Made by a program: the position numbers and the translations under genes. The notes beneath the pieces are model-generated. The model saw nothing but the letters and a program-made list of their open reading frames with translations, did no database searches and had not been told where the DNA came from. This document shows positions 25,737-34,964 of a DNA stretch of 64,000 bases, piece after piece (the stretch's first letter is position 1; every line of letters begins with the position of its first letter). This DNA is from Bacteroidales bacterium (GTDB lineage: Bacteria > Bacteroidota > Bacteroidia > Bacteroidales > GCA-2748055), in contig JAGLOO010000052.1 of NCBI GenBank assembly GCA_023138875.1, positions 1 through 64,000 of the forward strand, written 5' to 3'.

Positions 25737-27008
25737 ATGTTAACCATCCAGTTTATTCGTGATAACAGGGACACTGTTATTGAAAGATTGAAGATCAAGA
25801 ATTTCAAACAGCCGGAATTGATCGACAGGATCATTTCAAGGGATGATGAGCGGAGGTCATTACAGGTTCAGACCAATGGATTGCAGGCTGAACTAAACCA
25901 GCTCAGCAAAGAGATTGGCATCCTGTTCAAAAAGGGTGAGAAGGATAAGGCCAATGAAGTTAAGAACCGCACCACAGTTATAAAAAATGAGCTGGAGACA
26001 TTCGAGCGGGAATTGCAGGAAGCTACCGAAGAATTGAAAGAAATGCTTGTACAGGTGCCCAACCTCCCCCATCCATCCGTTCCGGAGGGTAACTCCGAAG
26101 CGGATAACAGGATCATCCGCGAAGGTGGTATTATGCCCAACCTGCATGAGAATGCCATCCCCCACTGGGAACTGGGTACAAAATACAACCTGATAGATTT
26201 TGACCTGGGGGTAAAGATCACCGGGGGAGGTTTCCCTGTTTTCAGAGGAAAAGGAGCCAAGCTCCAGCGTGCACTGATCACTTACTTCCTGGACCAGAAC
26301 ACCGGTGCCGGATATGAAGAGCTCCTGCCGCCACTGATGGTCAACGAAGCTTCCGGATTTGGAACAGGGCAGCTTCCCGATAAAGAGGGACAGATGTACC
26401 ATGTGACCGGAGATAACCTCTACCTGATCCCCACTTCAGAGATCCCTGTCACCAATATCTATCGCGATGTGATATTAAAGGCGGCGGATTTGCCCATCAA
26501 AAATACAGCATACACACCCTGTTTCAGGCGCGAAGCCGGTTCATACGGAAAAGATGTTCGGGGGCTGAACCGGGTACATCAGTTTGATAAGGTTGAGATC
26601 GTGCAGATCCAGCATCCATCTGCTTCCTATAACGCACTGGAAGAGATGGTGAACCATGTGGAACAGCTGGTGATCAACCTGGGTCTCCCTTACCGGATAG
26701 TCCAACTGTGTGGAGGTGACCTGAGTTTTACATCAGCCCTGACCTATGATTTTGAAGTATATGCCGCCGCCCAGAAGAAGTGGCTTGAGGTTAGTTCTGT
26801 ATCCAACTTTGAGTCGTACCAGGCCAACAGGTTAAAGCTGCGTTACCGGGAACCCGAAGAAAAACGGCCACAGCTGGCCCATACCCTTAATGGAAGCGCC
26901 CTGGCCCTTCCCAGAATTGTGGCCGCTATCCTGGAAAACAATCAGACCCCGGAAGGCATCATGGTTCCTGAAGTACTGCACCCATATACCGGGTTCGATT
27001 TTATTTAG
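25737..27008 (+). CDS. serS: Seryl-tRNA synthetase
   Basis: SerS charges tRNA-Ser and tRNA-Sec. The protein (423 residues) starts MLTIQFIRDNRD with the coiled-coil tRNA-binding arm at about residues 30-100, followed by the class II catalytic core: motif 2 in CFRREAGSYGKDVRGLNRVHQF, TSEIPVTN for serine, and motif 3 in LNGSALALPRIVAAILE. The frame is open 38 codons further upstream, through the terminator hairpin, but ATG 25737 gives the usual N terminus. It is followed 17 bases later by the DMT exporter. Confidence 0.97.
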   Translation: MLTIQFIRDNRDTVIERLKIKNFKQPELIDRIISRDDERRSLQVQTNGLQAELNQLSKEIGILFKKGEKDKANEVKNRTTVIKNELETFERELQEATEELKEMLVQVPNLPHPSVPEGNSEADNRIIREGGIMPNLHENAIPHWELGTKYNLIDFDLGVKITGGGFPVFRGKGAKLQRALITYFLDQNTGAGYEELLPPLMVNEASGFGTGQLPDKEGQMYHVTGDNLYLIPTSEIPVTNIYRDVILKAADLPIKNTAYTPCFRREAGSYGKDVRGLNRVHQFDKVEIVQIQHPSASYNALEEMVNHVEQLVINLGLPYRIVQLCGGDLSFTSALTYDFEVYAAAQKKWLEVSSVSNFESYQANRLKLRYREPEEKRPQLAHTLNGSALALPRIVAAILENNQTPEGIMVPEVLHPYTGFDFI

Positions 27009-27025
27009 TTTAATCTGGTCCGTTC

Positions 27026-27925
27026 ATGTCCCGGAAATCTCCCAGGAAAGCCTATATCTTCGCCATCCTGGCTGTCCTGTGCTGGGCCACCTCACCCACT
27101 GCTTTTAAGCTTGGTTTGAGATACCAGGACAGTTACCAGTTACTGACAGGTGCATCCATGTCGTCCATGGTGGTCCTGGGTATGATCATGCTGCTTCAGG
27201 GTAAATACAGGTTGCTCCTGGAATTGGGATGGAAAGACGTGGGATTCTCCGTGATGATGGCCCTGCTGAATCCGGTTGCATATTACCTGATACTATTTAA
27301 AGCTTACTCCATCCTTCCCGCACAGGTGGCCCAACCTCTGAATATGGTATGGCCCATCGTGCTGGTTATCATTTCCATACCCATGCTCCGCCAGAAGATA
27401 AGCTGGAAGAGCATTGGAGCCATGCTCATCAGCTTTTCCGGTGTTGTTGTTGTATCAGCACAGGGTGGAGCTGGCGGAAAGGATCCTGAAAACCGGCTGG
27501 GTATTGTACTTGCCCTTTCCACTTCCATTGTCTGGGCCTTCTACTGGATATATAATCAAAGGGATCAAAAAGATCCGGTGATCAGGCTGTTTCTCAATTT
27601 CTTGTTCGCCTCAGTTTTCTTATTACTGGGCGGGATTCTCAAAGGCAAGGTACTGCCAGGATCACCTGAAGGATGGTACACGGCCATTTACGTGGGAGTT
27701 TTCGAAATGGGTGTTACATTTGTATTGTGGTTGCTGGCCATGCAGTATGCTCCAACCACAGACCGGATCAGTAACCTGGTTTACGCAGCACCATTCCTGA
27801 ACCTGTTCATTGTGAACCTGGTGCTGGATGAAAAGATTTTCCACACAACGGTGTATGGAATTATCCTGCTGGTCTCAGGAATACTGATCCAAAACATAAT
27901 GGGTAGCCATGCAAAAGTCACATGA
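27026..27925 (+). CDS. EamA/DMT-family membrane exporter
   Basis: This 299-residue protein has ten hydrophobic segments in two EamA halves (first: AYIFAILAVLCWATSPTAFK; second: GIVLALSTSIVWAFYWIYNQ). Members of this superfamily export small metabolites. It overlaps the start of ruvC by 17 bases, so the two are translationally linked even though no functional connection is known. It differs clearly from the DMT protein at 11016. The substrate is unknown. Confidence 0.88.
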   Translation: MSRKSPRKAYIFAILAVLCWATSPTAFKLGLRYQDSYQLLTGASMSSMVVLGMIMLLQGKYRLLLELGWKDVGFSVMMALLNPVAYYLILFKAYSILPAQVAQPLNMVWPIVLVIISIPMLRQKISWKSIGAMLISFSGVVVVSAQGGAGGKDPENRLGIVLALSTSIVWAFYWIYNQRDQKDPVIRLFLNFLFASVFLLLGGILKGKVLPGSPEGWYTAIYVGVFEMGVTFVLWLLAMQYAPTTDRISNLVYAAPFLNLFIVNLVLDEKIFHTTVYGIILLVSGILIQNIMGSHAKVT

Positions 27926-28466
27926 CAAAATCATCCTTGGAATTGATCCGGGAACCAACCTCATGGGTTTTGGTGTTATTCACAGTACCGGTAAAGATCC
28001 CGTTTATATTGATATGGGTGTGATTGACCTCAAAAAGAGCGGTGACCACTACATGAAACTCAAGAAGATCTATGAAGGCACACTTGCTCTCATCGAAAAA
28101 TACCAGCCTGATGAGGTAGCCTTCGAGGCCCCGTTCTATGGCAAAAACGTACAATCCATGCTTAAGCTGGGCCGGGCACAGGGAGTGGCCATTGCCGCTG
28201 TCCTGGCAAGGGACGTACCTGTATTTGAATATGCTCCCAGAAAAATAAAACTTGCTGTTACCGGTGCTGGCAGTGCTTCCAAAGAGCAGGTATCCGGGAT
28301 GCTGGCACGCATGTTCGATATACGTGAAATCCCGAAAAACCTGGACGCGACCGACGGTCTTGCCGCGGCTGTATGCCATTTCTACCAGAAAGGAATAGCG
28401 ATGAAAAACCCCGGCACAAAGAGCTGGGAAGAGTACGTTCGCAAGAATCCCGGAAAGGTCAAATAG
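27909..28466 (+). CDS. ruvC: Holliday junction endonuclease RuvC
   Basis: RuvC cuts Holliday junctions as a dimer. The 185-residue protein has the RNase H fold with catalytic Asp13 in LGIDPGTNLMGFGV, the second acidic residue in AFEAPFYGKNVQSMLKLGRAQG, and the C-terminal acidic pair in LDATDGLAAAVCH. All four carboxylates are kept. The first ATG overlaps the DMT gene, and the family start (K.ILGIDPG) fits a start at or very close to this codon. It converges on the HIT gene with a two-base gap. Confidence 0.96.
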   Translation: MQKSHDKIILGIDPGTNLMGFGVIHSTGKDPVYIDMGVIDLKKSGDHYMKLKKIYEGTLALIEKYQPDEVAFEAPFYGKNVQSMLKLGRAQGVAIAAVLARDVPVFEYAPRKIKLAVTGAGSASKEQVSGMLARMFDIREIPKNLDATDGLAAAVCHFYQKGIAMKNPGTKSWEEYVRKNPGKVK

Positions 28467-28468
28467 CA

Positions 28469-28864
28469 CTATGCTATTGCAGTGGATATGAGTTCGGCTG
28501 TTGCTTTGAACTCCTCATCGGTAAAAGATAACTTGGGCTTGCTGAATTCTATATCGTGCAGATCATTGATGGGAACCAGGTGAATATGGGCATGAGGAAC
28601 TTCAAGACCCAGGACGGCTACCCCCACCCTTTTACAGTCCATAGTTTTATCGATGGCCAGGGCAACTTTCCTGGCAAACACCATCATGCCACCGAGTATA
28701 TCATCATCCAGGTCAAACAAATAATCCGTTTCAACTTTAGGAATGACCAGGGTATGTCCTTTTGCAAGGGGATTAATATCCAGGAAGGCGTAATAGCGCT
28801 CATCTTCGTAGATCCTGTACGAGGGAATCTCTCCTTCAATGATTCTTGAAAAGATGGTTGCCAT
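28469..28864 (-). CDS. HIT-family nucleotide hydrolase or transferase
   Basis: This 131-residue protein is a histidine-triad protein of the Hint/PKCI type. It begins TIFSRIIEGEIPS, has NPLAKGHTLVIPK in the middle, and the active-site triad in VPHAHIHLVP. Such enzymes hydrolyse nucleoside phosphoramidates such as adenosine 5'-monophosphoramidate; the true substrate in bacteria is uncertain. It lies 10 bases downstream of greA on the same strand. Confidence 0.92.
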   Translation of the reverse strand: MATIFSRIIEGEIPSYRIYEDERYYAFLDINPLAKGHTLVIPKVETDYLFDLDDDILGGMMVFARKVALAIDKTMDCKRVGVAVLGLEVPHAHIHLVPINDLHDIEFSKPKLSFTDEEFKATAELISTAIA

Positions 28865-28874
28865 GGATCCCTGT

Positions 28875-29348
28875 TTAAATTGAAATACCTATAATCTCGA
28901 ACGACATGACACCCGAAGGAACCTGTATATCCACCACATCACCCACCTTCTTACCCAGCAGGCCTTTTGCAATGGGAGTATCTACGGAGATCTTTCCGTT
29001 CTTTATGTCCGTTTCACTTTCGGAAACAATGGTATATTCAACCTGCTGGTTGTTCCTGGTATTCTTGATCTTCACCTTGTTGAAGATCTGAACACTCGAG
29101 GTATCAATCTTTGATTCGTCGATAATCCGTGCTTTGGCCACCATGTCCTCCAGCCTGGCGATCTTCATTTCCAGCAAACCCTGGGCTTCCTTAGCGGCAT
29201 CATATTCTGCATTTTCAGACAGATCACCTTTGTCCCTGGCATCAGAGATCTGAAGTGAAATGGCGTGTCTTTCCACAGAAATCAGCTGGTCCAGCTCTTT
29301 TTTCAAATTGGCCAGACCCTCCTCGGTCATATAAGAAGCTTTTGCCAT
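28875..29348 (-). CDS. greA: Transcription elongation factor GreA
   Basis: GreA rescues backtracked RNA polymerase by stimulating transcript cleavage. The 157-residue protein starts MAKASYMTEEGLANLKKEL, has the N-terminal coiled coil with the tip acidic residues in ARDKGDLSENAEYDAAKE, and the FKBP-like C-terminal domain with SVDTPIAKGLLGKKVGD. The longer open frame (16 more codons to 29396) contains a Lys/Asn-rich stretch from the terminator of the upstream gene, so ATG 29348 is chosen. Confidence 0.96.
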   Translation of the reverse strand: MAKASYMTEEGLANLKKELDQLISVERHAISLQISDARDKGDLSENAEYDAAKEAQGLLEMKIARLEDMVAKARIIDESKIDTSSVQIFNKVKIKNTRNNQQVEYTIVSESETDIKNGKISVDTPIAKGLLGKKVGDVVDIQVPSGVMSFEIIGISI

Positions 29349-29374
29349 AACAAAATTCTCCCTGTTAACTTTAT

Positions 29375-29408
29375 AAAAACAAAAAGAATTCCGCATAAAC
29401 CGGAACTC
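29375..29408 (-). terminator. Terminator downstream of the small membrane protein gene
   Basis: On the minus strand GAGTTCCG (29408-29401) pairs with CGGAATTC (29393-29386), with one G-T pair, around a 7-base loop, and is followed by TTTTTGTTTTT. It lies between the stop of the gene at 29436 and the greA start, so greA probably has its own promoter. Confidence 0.7.
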
Positions 29409-29435
29409 TTCCAGATGTAAAATTACAAAAAATTA

Positions 29436-29906
29436 TTAATAATCAAGGCGATTGATAATTGCCGAGTAGACAACCGCCGTTCCTGCATCAAATTCTTTCA
29501 CCACTTCAAAATAATCTGTCCCATCCTCTTCATCCAGGTCGATATCATCCATAGCTTCGGCCATGCCCCCCCCCTCTGCAAGAATACTGTCCGCGAGCGA
29601 ATCATATGAAGGCTTATGCAATCCTTTGTAATCAGCCCACATTCCTTTGGATTCGCTCACAGGTGCAGGCTTCTCTTCAACCTCTTCAACCGGCAGATCT
29701 TCTTCATGGTCCTGCAGGCCCACAATCAATTGGTCTTCCTGCCTACTGTTGAATGCCTTTTCCAGGTTTTCCAGAAATCCTCCGGTAGTGCCTTCACCTG
29801 TTTCAGACCCTGTCCCGGCTGGTTTCTTCTTTTTCCCCATCAACCCTACGATGACGACTACCAGGGTAATCACCACATACAATAAATTACCTATGTCAAA
29901 GTCCAT
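29436..29906 (-). CDS. Small single-pass membrane protein of unknown function
   Basis: I do not recognise this 156-residue protein. It has one hydrophobic helix at about residues 7-23 (IGNLLYVVITLVVVIVGLMG), then a positively charged KKKKP stretch, which by the positive-inside rule puts the C-terminal part in the cytoplasm. The rest is acidic and probably largely disordered, with EEDLPVEEVEEKPAP and DDIDLDEEDG, ending in the more ordered AGTAVVYSAIINRLDY. The C-terminal segment is the likely conserved part. It has its own terminator and stands between greA and a divergent lipoprotein gene. Confidence 0.7.
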   Translation of the reverse strand: MDFDIGNLLYVVITLVVVIVGLMGKKKKPAGTGSETGEGTTGGFLENLEKAFNSRQEDQLIVGLQDHEEDLPVEEVEEKPAPVSESKGMWADYKGLHKPSYDSLADSILAEGGGMAEAMDDIDLDEEDGTDYFEVVKEFDAGTAVVYSAIINRLDY

Positions 29907-29990
29907 CTTTTAAATGCTAAAATGCAATAATCATGCGTTTACCGAGTTAAAAATACAAAAAATAGGTGATTTTCTTACTTTTGGATCAGA

Positions 29991-30425
29991 ATGAGTATTA
30001 TTAAAACCCTGATATCTGTAGTTTTGTTTTTACTTCTTCCCGGATTGCTCACCCCTTCCTGCAATTCCAACCGTGGACAATTGATCCCTTATGTCCGGGT
30101 CGATATCTACTTGCTTCTCTATGCTGATCTTGCAGACCTGGGAATAGGAAATTCCAAATTGATACAGGGAGGTGTTAACGGGATCGTGCTCTACCGGGAA
30201 TCTGACTTTGAGTTTTACGCCTACGACAGAACCTGTACACTCTGGCCGAAGCATGATGAAGCTGTAGTTGAAGATCCCACCTTTTTTGGAGTTTTTGAAT
30301 GTCCCGATTGTGGTTCTACCTATTTATTGATGAACGGAGGTGAACCCAATTCTGGCCCCGCCCGTCATGCACTGGTACAATACAAAACATCCCTCAGCGG
30401 GGATGTATTACACATATCCAACTGA
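29991..30425 (+). CDS. Rieske-like lipoprotein with altered ligand positions
   Basis: This 144-residue protein begins with a hydrophobic signal segment and a possible lipobox ending at Cys24 (LTPSC). The rest resembles the cluster-binding fold of Rieske proteins: AYDRTCTLWPKHDE near residue 77 and FECPDCGSTYLL near 102, followed by GPARHALVQYK. Classical Rieske proteins use C-x-H and C-x2-H. Here Cys82 is followed by T-L, and the second motif is C-P-D-C (Cys104, Cys107), so the two histidine ligands are not in place. It may bind a different metal or none. It converges on ahcY. A TACTTTTG box lies just upstream. Confidence 0.7.
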   Translation: MSIIKTLISVVLFLLLPGLLTPSCNSNRGQLIPYVRVDIYLLLYADLADLGIGNSKLIQGGVNGIVLYRESDFEFYAYDRTCTLWPKHDEAVVEDPTFFGVFECPDCGSTYLLMNGGEPNSGPARHALVQYKTSLSGDVLHISN

Positions 30426-30441
30426 GTTATCCGCGGAAGGT

Positions 30442-31869
30442 TTAGTAGCGGTAGTGTTCCGGTTTATACGGACCCTCCACTTTTACTCCTAAATACTCAG
30501 CCTGATCATCGGTGAGTCTAGTCAGCTTCACTCCCAGCTGTTCAAGATGCAGGCGTGCTACCTCTTCATCCAGGTATTTGGGCAGTATATACACATCAAT
30601 CTTATACTCGTTTTTCCACAGGTCCAGCTGAGCGAGGGTCTGGTTGGAAAATGAATTACTCATCACAAATGACGGATGACCGGTAGCACATCCCAGGTTC
30701 ACCAACCTCCCTTCGGCGAGTAGGAATATGGCATGTCCATCCTCATAGAGATATTTGTCAACTTGAGGCTTAATATTGATTTTAGTAATCCCGGTCCACT
30801 TCTCCATCTGGTCAACCTGGATCTCATTGTCGAAATGACCGATGTTGCATACGATGGACTGGTCCTTCATACTGGCCATGTGTTCAGCAGTAATCACATC
30901 CTTGTTGCCAGTGGAGGTTACATAAATATTTCCTTCTTTTACAGCTTCATCCATGGTGGTGACCTCAAAACCTTCCATAGCAGCCTGCAGGGCACAGATG
31001 GGATCAATTTCGGTAACCAGGACCCTTGCCCCGTAAGATTTCATTGAATGGGCACAACCTTTTCCCACATCACCATATCCTGCCACAACAACCACCTTGC
31101 CGGCCACCATTACATCAGTCGCCCGTTTAATTCCGTCGGCCAGCGATTCGCGGCAGCCGTAGAGGTTATCGAATTTAGATTTCGTAACCGAATCATTCAC
31201 ATTGATGGCCGGGAAGAGCAGTTTACCCTGTTCCATCATCTGGTAAAGTCGGTGTACGCCGGTGGTGGTCTCTTCCGATACGCCCTTGATTTCCGGAACC
31301 ATTCTGTTCCATTTTCCCGGATCCTCCTGAAGAATTCCTTTAAGGGTGGCGTAGACCACCTCTTCCTCCCTGCTGGATGCCTCCACTTCAAGCACAGATG
31401 CGTCGTTCTCGGCTTCGAATCCCTTGTGGACCAACAATGTGGCATCGCCCCCGTCATCAACGATCAGGTTCGGGCCTTTACCACCGGGAAAGCTCAATGC
31501 CTGTGCGGTGCACCACCAATACTCCTCCAGTGTCTCCCCTTTCCAGGCAAAGACCGGGATCCCGGCTTCAGCAATGGCTGCGGCTGCATGATCCTGAGTA
31601 CTAAATATGTTGCAACTTGCCCAGCGTACATCTGCACCCAGTGCTGAAAGCGTTTCAATAAGCACTGCAGTTTGAATGGTCATGTGCAACGATCCCATGA
31701 TCCGTGCTCCCTGCAAAGGTTTTTCTCCTGTGTATTTATTCCTGATAGACATCAGGCCGGGCATCTCCTTTTCCGCGATCTCAATCTCTTTCCTTCCAAA
31801 TTCGGCCTGGCTCAAATCTGCCACCTTATAGGGGAGTGTTTTTGTGTATGTCATTGTTTCCATATTCAT
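30442..31869 (-). CDS. ahcY: Adenosylhomocysteinase
   Basis: AhcY splits S-adenosylhomocysteine to adenosine and homocysteine, keeping methylation reactions running. The enzyme shows the N-terminal substrate domain with [17 protein letters not shown], the NAD-binding loop [16 protein letters not shown], and the C-terminal NAD contact KPEHYRY at the end. The order and length (about 475 residues) are standard. The frame extends to a TTG at 31884, but that codon lies within the TACCTTTG box at 31889-31882, so one of the ATGs at 31869, 31863 or 31854 must be the true start; I chose the first. Confidence 0.97.
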   Translation of the reverse strand: MNMETMTYTKTLPYKVADLSQAEFGRKEIEIAEKEMPGLMSIRNKYTGEKPLQGARIMGSLHMTIQTAVLIETLSALGADVRWASCNIFSTQDHAAAAIAEAGIPVFAWKGETLEEYWWCTAQALSFPGGKGPNLIVDDGGDATLLVHKGFEAENDASVLEVEASSREEEVVYATLKGILQEDPGKWNRMVPEIKGVSEETTTGVHRLYQMMEQGKLLFPAINVNDSVTKSKFDNLYGCRESLADGIKRATDVMVAGKVVVVAGYGDVGKGCAHSMKSYGARVLVTEIDPICALQAAMEGFEVTTMDEAVKEGNIYVTSTGNKDVITAEHMASMKDQSIVCNIGHFDNEIQVDQMEKWTGITKINIKPQVDKYLYEDGHAIFLLAEGRLVNLGCATGHPSFVMSNSFSNQTLAQLDLWKNEYKIDVYILPKYLDEEVARLHLEQLGVKLTRLTDDQAEYLGVKVEGPYKPEHYRY

Positions 31870-31881
31870 TATTTTGGAGTG

Positions 31882-31889
31882 CAAAGGTA
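31882..31889 (-). promoter_or_regulatory. -7 box of the ahcY promoter
   Basis: The minus strand reads TACCTTTG, a perfect TAnnTTTG. A TTTG lies 23 bases further upstream, slightly outside the usual spacing. Its position argues for an ahcY start at or below 31869. I looked for a SAH-type riboswitch in the leader; there is no room for one. Confidence 0.45.
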
Positions 31890-31957
31890 AACTTTTCTGG
31901 AAATATATGGCCCAAATTCAAACCTGATTGAGCTGAGGATTATGAGCCGAACTCTTT

Positions 31958-32884
31958 TCATAAGAGTTGTTGAATAGTGGCTTTATCCCGTTCAAGCTGG
32001 CGCTTCAGTGCTTCCAGGCCGCTAAACTTCATCTCATCCCTGATCCGTTTCACAAAGTGGATCACTACCTGTTCATCATAAAAGTCGCCCGATACATCAA
32101 ACAGATGCGCTTCTATGGTTTTAACTGCCGATGCACTGTCCATGGTTGGACGAAAACCAATGTTCAGCATGCCATTATGGATCTTTCCCCTTAATTCGGT
32201 CCTGATGGCATATACCCCATTCATGGGGATCAGCTTATAAGGATCCATTGGATGAACATTGGCAGTTGGAAAACCCATCTTCCTTCCTATATGATTTCCT
32301 TCCACGATGTTGCCCGCCAGGTAATAGTGGTATCCAAGTATATTTCTCGCCTGCTCCAGATCTCCTTTAACAATGGATTCCCTGATGGAAGTTGAGCTCA
32401 CTCGTCCATATTCTGAGTTGAACTCAGGCAATCTTTCGATCCTGAACCGATTCAGTTTCGCACATTTTGCCAGTCCTTCCGGATCCCCTTTATGGTCATG
32501 TCCAAACCGGTTATCATAACCCACAAGCAATACCTCGATCCCCAGCCTGTCCACCAAATATTTCTGAACAAAATCACAGGCGGTGAGGGACGCAATTTCC
32601 TTATCAAATGGGACTATGATCAGCTGATCAATTCCGCTTCGACCCAGCTCCCTGATTTTTTCTTCACGTGTATGCAGCAGCTTAAAATCCTGCAGGCCTT
32701 TGTTCAGAGCGATCCTGGGATGGGGCCACAGGGTTACCACCACCGACTCCCCTCCATGCCTTCCTGCCTGCATCTTGAGTTGGTCCAGTATGAACCTGTG
32801 TCCGGTGTGCACACCATCAAAAATTCCAATGGTGGTTACGGGCCGGGTCAAAGAAATATTTTCGTGAATTAACCTTACTTGCAT
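31958..32884 (-). CDS. ribF: Bifunctional riboflavin kinase / FAD synthetase
   Basis: RibF makes FMN from riboflavin and then FAD. The 308-residue protein has the N-terminal nucleotidyltransferase domain with GIFDGVHTGHRFIL (the H-x-G-H motif) and SSTSIRESIVKGDLE, and the C-terminal kinase domain with NHIGRKMGFPTANV and GVYAIRTE. Both halves are intact. It is divergent from glgB, with a CAAATTTA (TAAATTTG on its strand) box between them at 32907-32914. Confidence 0.96.
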   Translation of the reverse strand: MQVRLIHENISLTRPVTTIGIFDGVHTGHRFILDQLKMQAGRHGGESVVVTLWPHPRIALNKGLQDFKLLHTREEKIRELGRSGIDQLIIVPFDKEIASLTACDFVQKYLVDRLGIEVLLVGYDNRFGHDHKGDPEGLAKCAKLNRFRIERLPEFNSEYGRVSSTSIRESIVKGDLEQARNILGYHYYLAGNIVEGNHIGRKMGFPTANVHPMDPYKLIPMNGVYAIRTELRGKIHNGMLNIGFRPTMDSASAVKTIEAHLFDVSGDFYDEQVVIHFVKRIRDEMKFSGLEALKRQLERDKATIQQLL

Positions 32885-32906
32885 AAAGAGATGATGATTA
32901 AGTGCT

Positions 32907-32914
32907 CAAATTTA
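32907..32914 (-). promoter_or_regulatory. -7 box upstream of ribF
   Basis: The minus strand reads TAAATTTG, matching TAnnTTTG, with an expected start near 32900 and a short leader before the ribF ATG at 32884. I see no good -33 element at the right distance, since that position falls at the glgB start. Confidence 0.4.
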
Positions 32915-32933
32915 ATAATTTTATAGAGTCGCT

Positions 32934-34943
32934 ATGAAAGATCTCGATTTGATAAAAAATGACCCCTGGCTGGAGCCATACCGGGCAACCATTGAGCAAA
33001 GACAGGGAAACGCCATCGCCCGTGAAAAAGCACTTGCCGGAAAGGGTACCCTGCAATCTTTTGCAAGCGGTCATCTCTTCTTTGGCTTTCACAGGGTCCC
33101 GGATGGATGGGTGATGCGGGAGTGGGCCCCCAATGCCACCGCTATATTCCTGATCGGAACATTCAATAACTGGCAGGTAAGCGATGATTACAGGTTTGAG
33201 AAATTTGAACACGGGAACTGGGAAATCAGGTTTTCTTATGGTGCAATTTCCCATGGCGACCGGTATAAATTGCTGGTCCGCTGGGAAGGCGGACAGGGAG
33301 AGCGAATCCCGGCCTGGTGCAACAGGGTGGTACAGGATCCTGAAACAAAAGTATTTGATGCCCAGGTATGGATCCCTGACCAACCCTATAAATGGAAACA
33401 CCCGTTGCCGGAACTTGTTAATCTCCAGCCCCTTATATACGAAGCCCACATCGGTATGGCTACGGAAGAACACAGGGTGGGAACATATTCAGAATTCAGG
33501 GAGAAGATACTGCCGCACATTGTGCGTGGGGGGTACAACACCCTTCAGATCATGGCCATCCAGGAACATCCCTACTACGGTTCATTTGGATACCATGTAT
33601 CGAACTTCTTTGCCCCTAGTTCCAGATTCGGTACACCTGACGAGCTGAAAGAGCTCATTGACGCGGCACATGGCCATGGATTGGCAGTGATCATGGATAT
33701 CGTCCATTCCCATGCCGTTAAAAATGAGATTGAAGGGATCGGTAGATTCGACGGCGATCCGGGCCAGTTCTTTCATGGGGGTAACAGGCGCGAACATACC
33801 GCCTGGGATTCCCTGTGCTTTGATTACGGTAAAAATGAAGTAACTCATTTCCTGCTTTCAAATGTGAACTACTGGCTCACGGAATTCAGGTTTGACGGAT
33901 TCAGGTTTGACGGTGTTACCAGTATGCTCTATTATGATCATGGGCTTGAACGTGATTTCACGAGTTATGATTTCTACTTCGACGGGGGACAGGACGAAGA
34001 TGCCATTACTTATCTGTCACTGGCCAACAAGATGATGCAGGAGATCAGGCCGGGAGCCATTTCCATTGCCGAAGATATGAGCGGATATCCGGGACTTGCT
34101 GTACCCGTTGAAAAAGGAGGAGTTGGATTTAATTATCGACTGGCCATGGGAACACCCGATTACTGGATCAGGACCATCAAAGAACGACCAGACGAACAGT
34201 GGAATATGCCTGAGATTTTTCATGAACTGACATCCAAAAGGACCGATGAAAAAACAGTAGGATATGCCGAATCCCATGACCAGGCCCTGGTGGGAGACAA
34301 AACCATCATTTTCCGGTTGATTGACAAGGAGATGTACTGGCACATGAACAAGAATTCTCAGAGTCTGTTGGTGGACAGGGGAATGGCTCTGCATAAAATG
34401 ATCCGGCTAATCACCGCCGTTACGGCCGGTAATGGATACCTCACTTTTATGAGCAACGAGTTCGGTCACCCCGAATGGATCGACTTCCCCAGGGAGGGGA
34501 ACAACTGGTCCTATCAATATGCCCGGCGCCAGTGGAGCCTGATTGAGAACAGAGAGCTGAGGTACCACTTTCTGTCAGACTTCGACCGGAATATGATCCA
34601 TTTAATCAGAGAGTTTGGGATCTATAGCACCCATTGCAACCACGTTAAATCGGACCAGGGCGATCTGGTTATTGCATTCGAACGGCAGGGGTTGCTGTTT
34701 GTATTTAATTTCCACCCCACACAATCCTACACCGATTACGGACTTGCCGTGGATGCAGGTAAGTATAAAACCCTTCTCTGTACCGATCAGCTTGAATTTG
34801 GTGGATTCGGAAGGTACGATGTTCAAATCATACACCGTTCCATGGTGGAGCGATCCTTCGGATGGAAACATAATCTGAAACTCTACCTGCCTTCCAGGAC
34901 AGGCATTGTTTTGCAACGGCAGGAGATACCCAGGGTAAGATAA
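32934..34943 (+). CDS. glgB: 1,4-alpha-glucan branching enzyme, eukaryote-like GH13 type
   Basis: GlgB makes the alpha-1,6 branches of glycogen. The 669-residue protein has an N-terminal CBM48-like domain (DGWVMREWAPNATAIFLIGTF near residue 57), then the GH13 barrel: DIVHSHAVKN, the nucleophile Asp in FRFDGVTSMLYYDHG, the acid Glu in SIAEDMSGYPG, and YAESHDQALVGDKT for the third carboxylate region. The DGVTSMLYYDHG form is that of plant and animal branching enzymes (GH13_8), which is usual in Bacteroidota. It is the only plus-strand gene of the island and converges on the fusion gene at 34965 with a 21-base gap. Confidence 0.96.
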   Translation: MKDLDLIKNDPWLEPYRATIEQRQGNAIAREKALAGKGTLQSFASGHLFFGFHRVPDGWVMREWAPNATAIFLIGTFNNWQVSDDYRFEKFEHGNWEIRFSYGAISHGDRYKLLVRWEGGQGERIPAWCNRVVQDPETKVFDAQVWIPDQPYKWKHPLPELVNLQPLIYEAHIGMATEEHRVGTYSEFREKILPHIVRGGYNTLQIMAIQEHPYYGSFGYHVSNFFAPSSRFGTPDELKELIDAAHGHGLAVIMDIVHSHAVKNEIEGIGRFDGDPGQFFHGGNRREHTAWDSLCFDYGKNEVTHFLLSNVNYWLTEFRFDGFRFDGVTSMLYYDHGLERDFTSYDFYFDGGQDEDAITYLSLANKMMQEIRPGAISIAEDMSGYPGLAVPVEKGGVGFNYRLAMGTPDYWIRTIKERPDEQWNMPEIFHELTSKRTDEKTVGYAESHDQALVGDKTIIFRLIDKEMYWHMNKNSQSLLVDRGMALHKMIRLITAVTAGNGYLTFMSNEFGHPEWIDFPREGNNWSYQYARRQWSLIENRELRYHFLSDFDRNMIHLIREFGIYSTHCNHVKSDQGDLVIAFERQGLLFVFNFHPTQSYTDYGLAVDAGKYKTLLCTDQLEFGGFGRYDVQIIHRSMVERSFGWKHNLKLYLPSRTGIVLQRQEIPRVR

Positions 34944-34964
34944 CTCTGGTGCCGCAGTTCAACA

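Noticed and set aside
31863-31925. A SAH or SAM riboswitch before ahcY
   Set aside because: Only a short leader is possible below the TACCTTTG box and no multi-stem fold is visible.
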